DNA of 64,000 bases from Hymenobacter tibetensis (GCF_022827545.1 NZ_CP094669.1:2818001-2882000), one strand, 5' to 3'. Positions 52,466 to 62,545 are shown, counted from the first letter of the stretch. Translations and numbers: made by a program. Notes: generated by a model not told the origin, from the letters alone.

Positions 52466-54931
52466 CTAGCTGCGAATTACGCGCAATTGCTTTTTCAGGG
52501 CTGCAATACGGTTGTTGGCTTCATCGATACGGCCTTGGTACTCCTGCCGAAGCTGCGCTGCATTCTTCGAGCGGGCGAAAAACTCCAGATTGGTTTGCAA
52601 GGTGGAAATATCGTTTTCCAACTCGTTGATTTCCCGACGCAAGGCTTGCTCTTTCTTGTAAAGTTGCTGTTGCGAATCGGGGCTGGACTTCAGGCGTTCC
52701 ACTTGCAGGTTGAACAGCAGTTCGGACCGGTCTTCGTACGATAGGTTCGGCACCGTATCAAGGTACTTGCCCATCAAAGACTGGAACCGCTCGTCGGCTC
52801 GCTCGTTGTTGCCGCGTGGGTTGCTTTCGGCGCTGCCGAAATCGCGCCACTCCTGCACGTGCTGGCGGAAACCTTCCAAACTACCGGGCTCGTCAACGGA
52901 TAAGCCGGCAACGCTGGCGGCCAGTTGGTCGAGGTAGCCAGTCTGGGCTTGGCTGGCTTGCTGTACTTTCTCCTGGCGCTGCTTTACCTCCTGGTTTTTA
53001 CGGTCGAAAAAGGCGTCGCAGGCAGTCCGGAAACGGTTCCACACTTTGTCGGACTGCTTCTCGGGCACCCGGCCAATCGTTTTCCAGTCTTTCTGTAAAC
53101 GGATAACTACTTCGCGCCCTTGCTCCCAATCTGGGTTGGCCAAGGCGGCCTCCGCCTGGTCAATCAGTTCCAGCTTGCGTTTGAGGTTGGTGTTCTTCTC
53201 TTCGTCGAGGGCCTTGAAAAACTGGTTTTTGTGCTGGAAGAAGCCTTTGTAGGCGCCCCAGAACTGCTTGTTCATAGTGTCGGCTTTGTCGCGCGGCACT
53301 AGGCCGGCGGCATCCCACTCCTCTTTCAGCTTCTGCAGCTCATCAGTTTTGGCGCGCCACTCGTTCACGCGCTCCGTGTGGAAGTCGCCGAAAGGTAGCA
53401 GTTGCTCCAGCAAAGCCGTTTTACGGGTTAGGTTGGCGTTTTCCTGGGTGGAACGCACATCCAAGAATTCCTTTTTGCGGTTGTGTACTTGCTCAGACGC
53501 CTGCAAGAACCGCTGCCATAGTGCCTCCCGTTGCTCGTTCGGCACGGGTCCAATGTGCTTCCATTCTTCGTGCAACTGGCGCAGATCGTTAAGCGCCTTG
53601 TTGATGCTTGACTGCTGGGCCAACCCTTCCGCCCGGGTAATCAGCGCCTCTTTGGCTTCCAGGTTGCGGCGGCGGTCCAGTTCTTTCATCTCAAAGAACA
53701 GTCCACGGTTGTTGTAGAAAATATCAAGCAGGGCATGATAGCTGTTCCACAGTTCCTGGGTGTCTTTCTGCGGCACGGGGCCAGTGGCCTTCCAATCGTT
53801 TTGCAGTGCCTTGATGCGAGCCGAACTGTCCTTGGTTTCCGCAGATTCCACGAGTCCGCGTAACTGCGAAAGCAAATGCTGCTTGTGCAGGAGGTTGCGG
53901 GCCCGCTGATCGTCTTCGGCTTTGGCATCCCGCACGCGGCTTTCGCGGAACTCCTGCATCAACTTGCTTACTTCCGCGTGCCCTTCAGGGCCGGCATACG
54001 TAAAGTCTTCCCCTTCGCTACCGCCTTCAGTGAAACGCTGGCGAGCCGTAGCACGGTCCGCATTGATGCCCGTTTCATACTGGCGGTAGAGGTCCGTGAT
54101 TTGCTTCCGATTCTGGCGGGCATCAGGACGCTGGAGCAGCGTGAGCAAGTGAGTGGCCTGGGCCGGCAGGTCGAGGCTAGGAAAGTCAACCGTTGGCGTT
54201 TCGGACACAAACTCTTCTTCCTCCGCTCCTGCTTCTGTTTCCGAGGCACTATTTTCGGGGGTAGCTGGCGTAGGGGTGGAAGTGGTCAAGTGCGCAATAC
54301 CTTCGGGGAAATCATCGATTTCCAGCGCATCGTGCAGCTCTTCCACCGGCAGCTCGGTGTCGGGTGTGTCAGCGGTGGCGAATTCTTCGCTCTTCGCTGC
54401 CACTTCGCTGTTGTCACCACCCGTTTGATCGGGCGCAGCGGTCAGGGCGTCGGCCTCAGCAGCCACACCTGATGGTGATGTTTGCGCAGGCTCTACACCA
54501 CTGTTCGAGGTAGAGGCGGCAGGCACTTCGGTTTCAGCGGCTACTATTGAATCAGGCCCACTTTCTGGCGTGGGGGCAACTTGGTGTGCACTAGCTACAC
54601 CAGGGTTGTCGGGGCCATAGTGGTCTTCGGCCCGCGCTTGCGGGTTGGAAACCGATGGGTCATGCGGTGGCACCTGCGTTTCGGCAGTGCTTGGCGTTAC
54701 ATCGGGCGGCGTCTCGGCGGTACCCGCACCGCTGGGCTCTCCTGCTGGCGGGTGCACTTCCGTTCCGGGACGCTCCGTGATGTCGGTGGTAGGCAGCGAC
54801 GCTGGGGGGGTAGCAGCGGCGGGATCCTGCTGGGAACGGATTTCAGCCAGACGACGCTCTAAGATGCTCATCGGCGTTTCCGAGTTATCGTTAGAGTTGG
54901 CGGGGGTGGCGTTGTCGTTTTCAGGTAGCAT
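52466..54931 (-). CDS. DUF349 repeat protein
   Basis: A protein of about 821 residues. The first 260 are acidic and disordered, rich in Pro, Thr, Ser and Glu. The rest consists of several DUF349 repeats, each with a W-K-x-x-G-P/x-V-P pattern: LQNDWKATGPVPQKDTQELW, HEEWKHIGPVPNEQREALWQ, KEEWDAAGLVPRDKADTMNK and LQKDWKTIGRVPEKQSDKVW. The C-terminal 80 residues form a coiled coil. DUF349 proteins are widespread in Bacteroidota; their role is not settled. ATG at 54931 is preferred; another in-frame ATG at 54958 would add nine residues. Confidence 0.85.
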   Translation of the reverse strand: MLPENDNATPANSNDNSETPMSILERRLAEIRSQQDPAAATPPASLPTTDITERPGTEVHPPAGEPSGAGTAETPPDVTPSTAETQVPPHDPSVSNPQARAEDHYGPDNPGVASAHQVAPTPESGPDSIVAAETEVPAASTSNSGVEPAQTSPSGVAAEADALTAAPDQTGGDNSEVAAKSEEFATADTPDTELPVEELHDALEIDDFPEGIAHLTTSTPTPATPENSASETEAGAEEEEFVSETPTVDFPSLDLPAQATHLLTLLQRPDARQNRKQITDLYRQYETGINADRATARQRFTEGGSEGEDFTYAGPEGHAEVSKLMQEFRESRVRDAKAEDDQRARNLLHKQHLLSQLRGLVESAETKDSSARIKALQNDWKATGPVPQKDTQELWNSYHALLDIFYNNRGLFFEMKELDRRRNLEAKEALITRAEGLAQQSSINKALNDLRQLHEEWKHIGPVPNEQREALWQRFLQASEQVHNRKKEFLDVRSTQENANLTRKTALLEQLLPFGDFHTERVNEWRAKTDELQKLKEEWDAAGLVPRDKADTMNKQFWGAYKGFFQHKNQFFKALDEEKNTNLKRKLELIDQAEAALANPDWEQGREVVIRLQKDWKTIGRVPEKQSDKVWNRFRTACDAFFDRKNQEVKQRQEKVQQASQAQTGYLDQLAASVAGLSVDEPGSLEGFRQHVQEWRDFGSAESNPRGNNERADERFQSLMGKYLDTVPNLSYEDRSELLFNLQVERLKSSPDSQQQLYKKEQALRREINELENDISTLQTNLEFFARSKNAAQLRQEYQGRIDEANNRIAALKKQLRVIRS

Positions 54932-55006
54932 GGGTTCAGCGGAAATGGCCCGGCGCAACCCCGGGTGGGGGGCGGTCGGCGGGCGACAGAGGGAGGAAGG
55001 AAGAAA

Positions 55007-55573
55007 CTAGTTCAGGCGCGGATCAACGGGATAATTGGACAGGGCGCGGTAACGGCCCCCTTTTTCTCGCAAAATAGCTTGCCAGAAAGCATCATTGTCC
55101 AAAGTAAAGACTTTCCCGGCAGCATCCGGATGCACTATCCAAACATTCTCCCCGATTTCATCGGCTAGTTGTCCGGCAGTCCATCCCGAGTATCCGGCGT
55201 AAAAGCGGACCGATTCGGGAGCCAGGTCGCCACTAAGCAGCAAGCCGAGCAACACGGCGAAGTCGCCACCCCAATATACGTCCTGGCCGAGGGCAATAGC
55301 CTCGGGCACGTCCGGACGCTGATGCAGGTAGTGCAGGGTATCGGGCTGCACGGGGCCGCCAAGAAACAAGGGCATTTGGGCCACTGCCGAATCGACGGGG
55401 ATAGGAAGTTGTAGCACGTCGGCTAGCTGTAGGTTGGAAGCGCGATTGAGCACGAGCCCAAAGGAGCCGTCTTCTTCGTCGTGGCGGCATAGCAACACCA
55501 CCGAACGCTCAAAGTTAGGATCACCAAGGAAAGGCTGCGAAATCAGCAGACTGCTAGAACGGAGGCGAGGCAT
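55007..55573 (-). CDS. YqgE/AlgH family protein
   Basis: A 188-residue protein of the YqgE/AlgH family. Marks are LLISQPFLGDPNFERSVVLL, GSFGLVLNRASNLQLADVL, PLFLGGPVQPDTLHYLH and FYAGYSGWTAGQL. The name AlgH comes from alginate regulation in Pseudomonas, but the molecular function is unknown. ATG at 55573 fits the family start. It lies upstream of the DUF349 gene on the same strand (75-nt gap). Confidence 0.92.
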   Translation of the reverse strand: MPRLRSSSLLISQPFLGDPNFERSVVLLCRHDEEDGSFGLVLNRASNLQLADVLQLPIPVDSAVAQMPLFLGGPVQPDTLHYLHQRPDVPEAIALGQDVYWGGDFAVLLGLLLSGDLAPESVRFYAGYSGWTAGQLADEIGENVWIVHPDAAGKVFTLDNDAFWQAILREKGGRYRALSNYPVDPRLN

Positions 55574-55801
55574 AGCATTGAAGTTAGTCGTAAGCAATGA
55601 GTGACGGCCGGCAAGCAACTTGCGTTTGTCTTGGGCAGGCCATCACGCGTATTCAGTACGTGAGACGGGCGGCCGGGGGTTCCCAGCCTGCCCGCATTGT
55701 GCTACCTTGCGGCCAGTTGCTAGGGCAGCTGGCCGCCAGATACAGTACCAAACGGCCTGGTGGCAAGTTCCGTGTAACAACCAACCTTACGTAATTGATT
55801 C

Positions 55802-56452
55802 ATGCTCGACCCGCACTTGGCCGACTTGCGCAAAACTTACGCGCAACGTACCCTTTCCGAAGCCGACGTACTACCCACCGCTATTCCCCAGTTTCGGGTG
55901 TGGCTGGAAGAAGCTATTCAGGCCCAGCTCGATGAACCCACGGCCATGACGGTTTCCACCGTGGATGCCACCGGGCAGCCGTCGGCACGCGTGGTACTGC
56001 TGAAGGGGTTGCCCGACGACGCGGCTTTTCTGTTCTACACCAACTACGATTCCCGCAAGGGCCGCGACCTGGCGGAGCGGCCCCTGGCGGCACTTACTTT
56101 TTTCTGGCCGGGGCTGGAACGGCAGGTGCGGGTGGAAGGCCGGGTGGAAAAAGCGCCCGATGCGTTGTCAACAGAGTATTTCCAAAGCCGCCCGCGGGGC
56201 AGCCAAATTGGGGCCTGGGCCTCCCCCCAGAGCCAGATAATCGGCAACCGGGACGAACTGGAGGCACGGGAGCATGCCGTAGCGGCCGACTTTGCCGACC
56301 AAAATCCACTGCCACGCCCACCGCATTGGGGCGGCTACCTCGTACGCCCCCACCGCCTGGAACTGTGGCAAGGCCGCCCCAGCCGGTTGCACGACCGAAT
56401 CGTGTACGAGCTGGAAGGCGACGTTTGGCGGCTGAGCCGTCTGGCTCCTTAA
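55802..56452 (+). CDS. pdxH: Pyridoxamine 5'-phosphate oxidase
   Basis: A 216-residue FMN enzyme that oxidises pyridoxine or pyridoxamine 5'-phosphate to PLP. Motifs are the FMN site PSARVVLLKGLPDDAAFLFY, TNYDSRKGRDLAERPLAALT, FFWPGLERQVRVEG and the C-terminal PLP-site RPHRLELWQGRPSRLHDR. The last residues (WRLSRLAP) complete the family end. It is divergent from the YqgE gene. Confidence 0.95.
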   Translation: MLDPHLADLRKTYAQRTLSEADVLPTAIPQFRVWLEEAIQAQLDEPTAMTVSTVDATGQPSARVVLLKGLPDDAAFLFYTNYDSRKGRDLAERPLAALTFFWPGLERQVRVEGRVEKAPDALSTEYFQSRPRGSQIGAWASPQSQIIGNRDELEAREHAVAADFADQNPLPRPPHWGGYLVRPHRLELWQGRPSRLHDRIVYELEGDVWRLSRLAP

Positions 56453-56592
56453 TATATATCCAAGCTTGGTGTGCTTGTTGGTGGCCTCCGCTAACTGGTG
56501 GGGCAAGCCTAGCTGTGCTGGCTGATTAGGAACGGGGCACCACCGAGCACTACGTCAACTGAAAAGCAACAACCCGAAACCTTTCTTACGAT

Positions 56593-57912
56593 TTGGCTGA
56601 AATTCAACCCTTGCGTGGCTGGCGGTACAATCCGGTTCTGAGCCAGCACATCGACGAGTACGTTTCGCCCCTGTTCGACGTGGTGTCGCAGAAGCAGCGC
56701 GAGGCGCTGTACCGCAATCCACTCAACAGCATCCACCTCTCCGTACCACGCGGCGACGACCCCGCCGGTGAGGCTTTGCGGCGCTTGCAGGAATGGCAAG
56801 AAACCGGCATTCTGCGCCAAGACGAGTTGCCGGGCATCTACGTGTATTACCAGTATTTCCGGCTGCCCGGCAGCAGCCGCGAGTTTTGCCGCAAGGGCTT
56901 CATGTGCCACATTCGGGCCTACGCCTGGACCGATAACGTGGTGTTGCGCCATGAAAACACGTTGCCCTCTTCCGTCAATGACCGGGCAGAACTGCTGGCG
57001 CGCACCGAGTTTCAAAGCAGTGCCACCCACGGCCTCTACCGCGACGATGCCTTCGAGTTGGAGCGGTGGATGGACGAGGCCATGCTCGACCCGCTCTACG
57101 AAACGGCCGAAGACTACCAGGGAGCCCGTGATGTGCTGGCCGTAATTCAGGATAGCCGCATTATCGAGCAGTTCCAAGCGGCGCTGGCCCAGCGGCAGGT
57201 GATTCTGGCGGATGGGCACCACCGCTACGAAGGCTCTTTGGCCTACCGCCAAGCCCAGCTGGCTGCCAACCCAAACTCCACCGGCCAGGAAGGGTGGAAC
57301 TACCACCTGATGTACCTCACCAACTCGGCCGCCGACGACCTGCGCATCCTCCCAACCCACCGTCTCCTGCTCGAGTTGCCCGGCGACCTGACCGATGCGG
57401 AATTGCTGGCCCGCCTGGAAGCGTACTTTCTGATTCTACCCAAAGAAGACGCCTACGACCTGCCGGAGCTAATTGCTGGCAAGCAATGGGCGTTCGGGTT
57501 GTATTTGCGCAGTGGACAGGCTTACAAGATTCGGCTCCGGCCCGAGGTGCACACGCAACTCAGCTGGGACACCACCACCGAAGTGAAAGCGCTGGACCTC
57601 ACGGTGCTGCATTTTTTCGTTCTTGAAAAGGTGCTGGGTATTGTGGGGCCGGATGCCCAACGGCAGTGGCCGGGCGTGGCGTACGTGCGCAGCTTCTCGG
57701 AGTGTTTGAAGCGCGTAGACGACGGCGAAGCCCGGGCCGCCCTCATCACCAATGAGGTAACGATGGACGAGGTGGAGCGGGTCTGCCACTCTGGCGCCGT
57801 GATGCCGCCCAAATCCACGTTCTTCTACCCCAAAACCATTGGCGGCTTCCTGTTCAGCAGCATCCGCGCCGAAGAAACGGCGCATCCGTTTTTAGCGGGC
57901 GCTGGCAAGTGA
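56593..57912 (+). CDS. DUF1015 family protein
   Basis: A 439-residue cytoplasmic protein of the DUF1015 family. The opening IQPLRGWRYNPVLSQHIDEY and the phrases LADGHHRYEGSLAYRQ and EVTMDEVERVCHSGAVMPPK are typical. The HHR motif may bind a metal or phosphate. The family is often encoded near serine/PLP-pathway genes; here it follows pdxH after 140 nt. The reaction is not known. TTG at 56593 is taken as the start because similarity begins directly. Confidence 0.9.
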   Translation: MAEIQPLRGWRYNPVLSQHIDEYVSPLFDVVSQKQREALYRNPLNSIHLSVPRGDDPAGEALRRLQEWQETGILRQDELPGIYVYYQYFRLPGSSREFCRKGFMCHIRAYAWTDNVVLRHENTLPSSVNDRAELLARTEFQSSATHGLYRDDAFELERWMDEAMLDPLYETAEDYQGARDVLAVIQDSRIIEQFQAALAQRQVILADGHHRYEGSLAYRQAQLAANPNSTGQEGWNYHLMYLTNSAADDLRILPTHRLLLELPGDLTDAELLARLEAYFLILPKEDAYDLPELIAGKQWAFGLYLRSGQAYKIRLRPEVHTQLSWDTTTEVKALDLTVLHFFVLEKVLGIVGPDAQRQWPGVAYVRSFSECLKRVDDGEARAALITNEVTMDEVERVCHSGAVMPPKSTFFYPKTIGGFLFSSIRAEETAHPFLAGAGK

Positions 57913-57982
57913 GGTACCCTACCAGTTTTCGGGAGTGCTTTGTAACGAACACGGGCAGTCGACACCAAAACAATTCGTAGCA

Positions 57983-58570
57983 ATGAAGTTAATTCTGGCC
58001 TCTAATTCGCCACGGCGGCGCCAACTCCTCACTGATTTAGGAGTGCCCTACACCGTGCGCTTGCAGGAAGTGGACGAATCATTTCCGGCGCATTTGCAAC
58101 GAGCCGAAGTAGCCGAATACCTGGCGGCCCACAAAGCCAGCGCCTACCGCGCCGACTTGGCCCCTGAGGAAGTGGTGCTCACAGCCGATACCATTGTTTG
58201 TCTCGACAACGATGTCCTCAACAAGCCAGCCGATGCAACTGAGGCCATCCAGATGCTCACTCGCCTGCAAGGCCGGGCCCACGACGTATTCACGGGCGTT
58301 TGCCTGCTTCGCGGCGACGGCCAGCAAGTAGTTTTCTCCGACCAAACCCGGGTTTATTTCCGTTCTTTATCCCGCTCAGAAATAGAACACTACGTACACA
58401 AATATACACCACTGGATAAAGCAGGAGCCTACGGCGCGCAAGACTGGATTGGCATGGTAGCCGTGACCCGCCTGGAGGGGTCGTACTTCAACGTCATGGG
58501 CTTGCCCGTGCACCGCGTTTGGGACGAATTGGTGAAGCTGGGCGGCAACGAGTGGCTACCCGTAGCATGA
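57983..58570 (+). CDS. maf: Maf-like nucleotide pyrophosphatase
   Basis: A 195-residue house-cleaning NTP pyrophosphatase. It begins KLILASNSPRRRQLLTDLG with the family Ser/Arg loop and has VVLTADTIVCLDNDVLNKP (Asp as general base), MLTRLQGRAHDVFTGVCLL and LDKAGAYGAQDWIG. It removes modified dTTP, UTP or CTP nucleotides. ATG at 57983 is fixed by the conserved start. Its TGA overlaps the next ATG by 4 nt. Confidence 0.93.
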   Translation: MKLILASNSPRRRQLLTDLGVPYTVRLQEVDESFPAHLQRAEVAEYLAAHKASAYRADLAPEEVVLTADTIVCLDNDVLNKPADATEAIQMLTRLQGRAHDVFTGVCLLRGDGQQVVFSDQTRVYFRSLSRSEIEHYVHKYTPLDKAGAYGAQDWIGMVAVTRLEGSYFNVMGLPVHRVWDELVKLGGNEWLPVA

Positions 58571-60315
58571 ACTTAAGCTCCGCAGGTGCTTCCGTGTCCT
58601 ACCGCTTTTTTGTGGCAGTAGGCGTGGTGCTGCTCCTGCTACTTACGCTAGGGCTAGGCCTAGTTTTCGGTTTCAGCAGCTACGCCGATATTGAGCACCT
58701 GCGCCACGCTCGTTACCACGACAGTACGTTCCGATACCTCGTTATTCCGCTTGAACCTGCTGGCTACGCCCTAGCCAAAAACCTGTTGCTGGCATTGCTC
58801 GGGGGCCTGGTTGGTATAGTGGCGTGGCAGTTACAAACGAAAGGCACGCTCTATCAAGAACTAGCTGCCTTGCGCCAGGAATGGCGGACCGGACCATCGG
58901 TGCTAGCGCCGTGGCACGCGTTGACACTTGCAGAGCGCCGAACGGGGCTGCTTCTATTGGCCGTGCTATTCGTAGTGCGCGGCTATTACGTGCTGCGTTT
59001 CCCACTCTACGGCGACGAGCTAGTGACGTATTTCTCTTTCGTTCGGGAAGGGGCAGTGGCTGCTACCAGCTTCTACCCTATTCCCAACAATCATATTCTG
59101 TACAGTGCTGTTTGCTGGGTGTTTAGCTTGCTTAGCACCAATTTTTACTGGGTGATGCGCGGGCCCGCCTTCCTCATCAGTATGGTCGGCACCATGGTGG
59201 TGGGCTTGCTGCTGCTCCGGCGTTGGCCGTTTCAGGTGGTGGCGTTGAGCATGGGGCTGTTTGCTTTTTTTCCGTATGCGCTGTTTCAGGCAGTGGTTGG
59301 GCGGGGCTACTTTCTGCTGGCTGTATGCAGTCAGCTAGCTTTCTTGGCCGGACTAGCTTTGGTGTATGGCTCTGCGCGCCCCCGGTTGGCCTGGGCTAGC
59401 CTAGTAGGAGCCAGTGTAGTAGGCTTTTACACTATCCCTACGTTTCTACTGGTTTTTGTGGGTTTGGGCGTGGGTTTGGCAGCCAGTATGTGGCGCCAGC
59501 CGCACCAACTGGTGCGGCTAGGTATGGCGGGGCTGCTGGTGGCGCTGGCTACTTTGCTCCTCTACACCCCGGTGTTGCTGGTATCGGGGCCCGCCGCTTT
59601 GCTTGGCAACGCATATGTAGCGCCCGGAGCCGGGCACACTGCCGAGTTGAATGCGCTACCCTACCCAGCACTCATTGACGGCCAACTGACCGGCCTCGGT
59701 AGTATCGGGCTGCCGGTTGTACTAGCGGTTAGCCTCGCAGGCTATGGAGCAACCCGCTCGAAATACACCAACCACTTCAGCCTGCCGCTGATTAAACTGC
59801 TGCTTGGCTTGCTTTGGCTGCCTTATGTGGTGCTGGCTTTCCGGGGGGTGTACCCGCCGGCCCGGGTGCTTTCGTTCCGTATGTTTTTCGTGTTCTTGCT
59901 CGGAGCCTTGCTACTTGATGCGTTGCTTTCTTTGCCGGCGCTCCAACGATGGCGGCAGCAACCGGCCCTGACCGTTGTGCTACCCGTGCTGCTGTGGGCT
60001 GCCGTGGTACTTGTGCCGTTTCAGCACCGCGCCACCCTCGAAGCTGGCCGTAATGCCCGCGTAACTCAAGTCTATAGCTGGCTACGCCTGCAACGGGCCC
60101 ACGCGGTGCTTACCACCCACACCCACTACCAACTGTACCTGCTGTTCTACAGCCAAGCCGACCATTGGCCTCTGGCTATTGATGCCGCGCCCCAACCAGA
60201 GAGTTACTATGACTTCCAGCTTCTCGACAAGGAGGCCGGGGAAGTAGCTGATAGCGCACTCCCCGTTCTATTTGAAAACATCGACGTCCGCATTCATCGA
60301 GTGCCAGGCTCCTGA
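58567..60315 (+). CDS. GT-C-like polytopic membrane protein A
   Basis: A 582-residue protein with about 11-13 membrane helices. The first periplasmic loop has the acidic motif YGDELVTYF, in the position of the catalytic DE motif of GT-C (ArnT/GT39-like) glycosyltransferases. It continues into TSFYPIPNNHILYSAVCW. Later comes GFYTIPTFLLVF. A short soluble C-terminal domain ends the protein. It would transfer a sugar from a lipid carrier; the acceptor is unknown. The gene overlaps maf by ATGA and is followed at 3 nt by a paralogue. Confidence 0.7.
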   Translation: MNLSSAGASVSYRFFVAVGVVLLLLLTLGLGLVFGFSSYADIEHLRHARYHDSTFRYLVIPLEPAGYALAKNLLLALLGGLVGIVAWQLQTKGTLYQELAALRQEWRTGPSVLAPWHALTLAERRTGLLLLAVLFVVRGYYVLRFPLYGDELVTYFSFVREGAVAATSFYPIPNNHILYSAVCWVFSLLSTNFYWVMRGPAFLISMVGTMVVGLLLLRRWPFQVVALSMGLFAFFPYALFQAVVGRGYFLLAVCSQLAFLAGLALVYGSARPRLAWASLVGASVVGFYTIPTFLLVFVGLGVGLAASMWRQPHQLVRLGMAGLLVALATLLLYTPVLLVSGPAALLGNAYVAPGAGHTAELNALPYPALIDGQLTGLGSIGLPVVLAVSLAGYGATRSKYTNHFSLPLIKLLLGLLWLPYVVLAFRGVYPPARVLSFRMFFVFLLGALLLDALLSLPALQRWRQQPALTVVLPVLLWAAVVLVPFQHRATLEAGRNARVTQVYSWLRLQRAHAVLTTHTHYQLYLLFYSQADHWPLAIDAAPQPESYYDFQLLDKEAGEVADSALPVLFENIDVRIHRVPGS

Positions 60316-60318
60316 GGT

Positions 60319-62082
60319 ATGACTTTACGCGGGTTTCTAGTTCTGCTTTTTTGGTGTCTGTTGCTTGGCAGTTTGTTTCTGCTTTTGATTTTGGGGCCAT
60401 CTTCCTACCAGCAAGTACTGGCTCTGGGCCGCCAAACCTACCACGAAGGGGGCTACAAGCACTTACCCCTGGCGATTACACCCGCCGCTTACCAACTCCT
60501 AAAGGGCGGACTTCTCGCAACGGCCGCGGCCTGCGGCGTGCTATTGGCTCTACTGTACATCCGGATAGCGGCGGTGCGCCAAGACACTCACCTGCTTGGG
60601 CAGGAACTACACCGAGCGGTAAAAACGCTGCTTGGCACGGCGCGGCACTTGTCGAGGCTGCAGCAGTTGGTGGGCGGGGGCTTGCTAGTTGTGCTCCTGT
60701 CGGTGCGAGTTTGGTACCTGACGGATTACGTGCTCAACACCGATGAAGTAGCCTCCTACGATTATTTTGTGCGGCCCGGCCTTTTGACTATCAGCAGCTT
60801 CTATCCTATTCCCAACAACCACCTGCTGTTCAACTTCCTCTGCTGGCCCCTCTCCTTGTTCTCCCACGACGTGCGACTGGTGATGCGCCTACCCACGTTT
60901 GTAGCCTCAGCGGTAGGCACTCTGCTAGGCTACTTGCTACTGATTCGCTGGAGTGGTTTTCGGGTGGCTACTTTAGCCACGGGGCTGTTCAGTTTTCTGC
61001 CGTTGGGACTATACTACGCCGTAGCGGGCCGTGGGTACTTTCTTCAGCTTGCCCTGCTAATACTGGCTTTTTTTGCTGTGCTAGCAGTATGGCAGGTTGC
61101 TTCCTACCGCCGGCTGGGCTGGGTGCTATTCGTGACCAGTAGCATCCTGGGGTTCTACACTATTCCCACATTTCTTTATCCCTTCTTAGCCTTGAGTAGT
61201 GGGCTATTAGTGGGGTTGGTGTGGCAGCGGCGTTGGTTGGAAATTGGGCATTTAGTGCTAGCAGGCAGCATTGTTGGCCTGACTACGCTCCTGTTATATC
61301 TGCCGGTGCTGTGCGTGTCGGGGGTGCAGCAACTGGTAGGCAACCATTATGTTGCCACGATGGCAGATACCGTATTTTGGAACCAATACCTGCGGTATTT
61401 ACGCTCTCTGGCCGATATGCTAGCCGGCAACGGACGCATTGGCATGGTGGCGGGTGGCGCCCTGATGGCTCTGGGCCCCGCACTGGTATGGTTGCTACCA
61501 CGGCCGAACAAAGCTCTGGCAATAGTAGCCTGGCTGCTTGTACTGCTGCCCATCCCCCTAATGGCCGTGCAGCAAGTACTTGTTCCGCCGCGGGCCCTGC
61601 TTTGTATGAGCTATTTCGGCTGCGTACTGGGCAGCTTGGTGGCCATTGCGCTTTTGACTCGCCTTCGTGTTGCTGCCAAGTACCAACTAGCACTCAGCTT
61701 GCTGTTAGTGGGAGCCTATGGGGCGTACCAGTTTCGGCGGCAACTGGCCCCGCATCAAGACGAAGTGCGCGAAGAACAGCAGATGCAAGCCGCCTATGCG
61801 TGGCTCACTAACCAAGGCAAAACACGCGTTTTACTGGCTGCCCCTACGTATGAGCTGTTTTTCAGGCATTATGCTCAGCAGGAAAACCGCTCCCTGCTTC
61901 TGCATTCCTCTCCTGCTCCTGGTCAGCAGTATGATTACACCGTTCAGGGCCGCGACGGCGACTCTTTACCCACTTGGGCGCAGCCTCCTTTCTACACCCC
62001 AGTATATGAAAACAAGTTTGTTGTAATTTATAGCCGCAAGGAGCAAGAAAGCAGCGAAATAATGCTTCCACCGAAGCGGTAG
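60319..62082 (+). CDS. GT-C-like polytopic membrane protein B (paralogue of A)
   Basis: A 587-residue membrane protein with the same layout as its neighbour. The acidic motif is NTDEVASYDYF, followed by SSFYPIPNNHLLFNFLCWPL, and the phrase GFYTIPTFLYPFLALSSG matches that of protein A. It has about 11-13 helices and a soluble end. The tandem pair probably arose by duplication, and the two may form a heterodimer or act in turn. Start ATG is 3 nt after the preceding stop. Confidence 0.7.
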   Translation: MTLRGFLVLLFWCLLLGSLFLLLILGPSSYQQVLALGRQTYHEGGYKHLPLAITPAAYQLLKGGLLATAAACGVLLALLYIRIAAVRQDTHLLGQELHRAVKTLLGTARHLSRLQQLVGGGLLVVLLSVRVWYLTDYVLNTDEVASYDYFVRPGLLTISSFYPIPNNHLLFNFLCWPLSLFSHDVRLVMRLPTFVASAVGTLLGYLLLIRWSGFRVATLATGLFSFLPLGLYYAVAGRGYFLQLALLILAFFAVLAVWQVASYRRLGWVLFVTSSILGFYTIPTFLYPFLALSSGLLVGLVWQRRWLEIGHLVLAGSIVGLTTLLLYLPVLCVSGVQQLVGNHYVATMADTVFWNQYLRYLRSLADMLAGNGRIGMVAGGALMALGPALVWLLPRPNKALAIVAWLLVLLPIPLMAVQQVLVPPRALLCMSYFGCVLGSLVAIALLTRLRVAAKYQLALSLLLVGAYGAYQFRRQLAPHQDEVREEQQMQAAYAWLTNQGKTRVLLAAPTYELFFRHYAQQENRSLLLHSSPAPGQQYDYTVQGRDGDSLPTWAQPPFYTPVYENKFVVIYSRKEQESSEIMLPPKR

Positions 62083-62110
62083 CGCCTCCTAGCTTCACTG
62101 CCGCCCTAAT

Positions 62111-62545
62111 TCAATGCCCACGCGACAATAACGCAATACCGCCCACAACCAGCAGCAGCCCCAACGCCTGCGGCCAAGCCAACGCCTCGCGCAGTACCAA
62201 TACGCCTAATAGAGCTGTCAGCAGCACCGAGCCGCCTACAATAAGTGGCGTACCAACAGCAGCTGGCGCTCCTTTCGCGTACACGGCAAACGTCAGAATT
62301 TCGGCCACGCCGATGCTCACACCCGCCAAGGCTGCCAGCGTGATGCCTCGGGAAGTAACTAAAGTAGCAGGTAGTGTCCCACGCAGGTAGAGCAGCAGCA
62401 AGAGTCCCACACCGATCAGGGCAGCTACCACTTGCAGCACCACTGCTCCCACCATTTGGTGGATTTGACCGGATGCCGCTTTGATAAACAGGTTGTAGAG
62501 CGCCATACCCAGCGCGGCGCAGGCAGCTAGCTGGAGCCAGTTCAT
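62111..62545 (-). CDS. EamA/DMT-type small membrane transporter
   Basis: A 144-residue protein with four to five membrane helices and one EamA-like repeat (VSIGVAEILTFAVYAKGAP, GTPLIVGGSVLLTALLGVLV, LREALAWPQALGLLLVVGGI). Half-size members like this probably work as dimers, exporting small molecules. Its ATG overlaps the stop of the DUF4259 gene by 4 nt. Confidence 0.85.
   Translation of the reverse strand: MNWLQLAACAALGMALYNLFIKAASGQIHQMVGAVVLQVVAALIGVGLLLLLYLRGTLPATLVTSRGITLAALAGVSIGVAEILTFAVYAKGAPAAVGTPLIVGGSVLLTALLGVLVLREALAWPQALGLLLVVGGIALLSRGH

Noticed and set aside
56509..57360. 283-codon minus-strand frame over the DUF1015 gene
   Set aside because: Shadow of a well-supported gene; composition is not protein-like.
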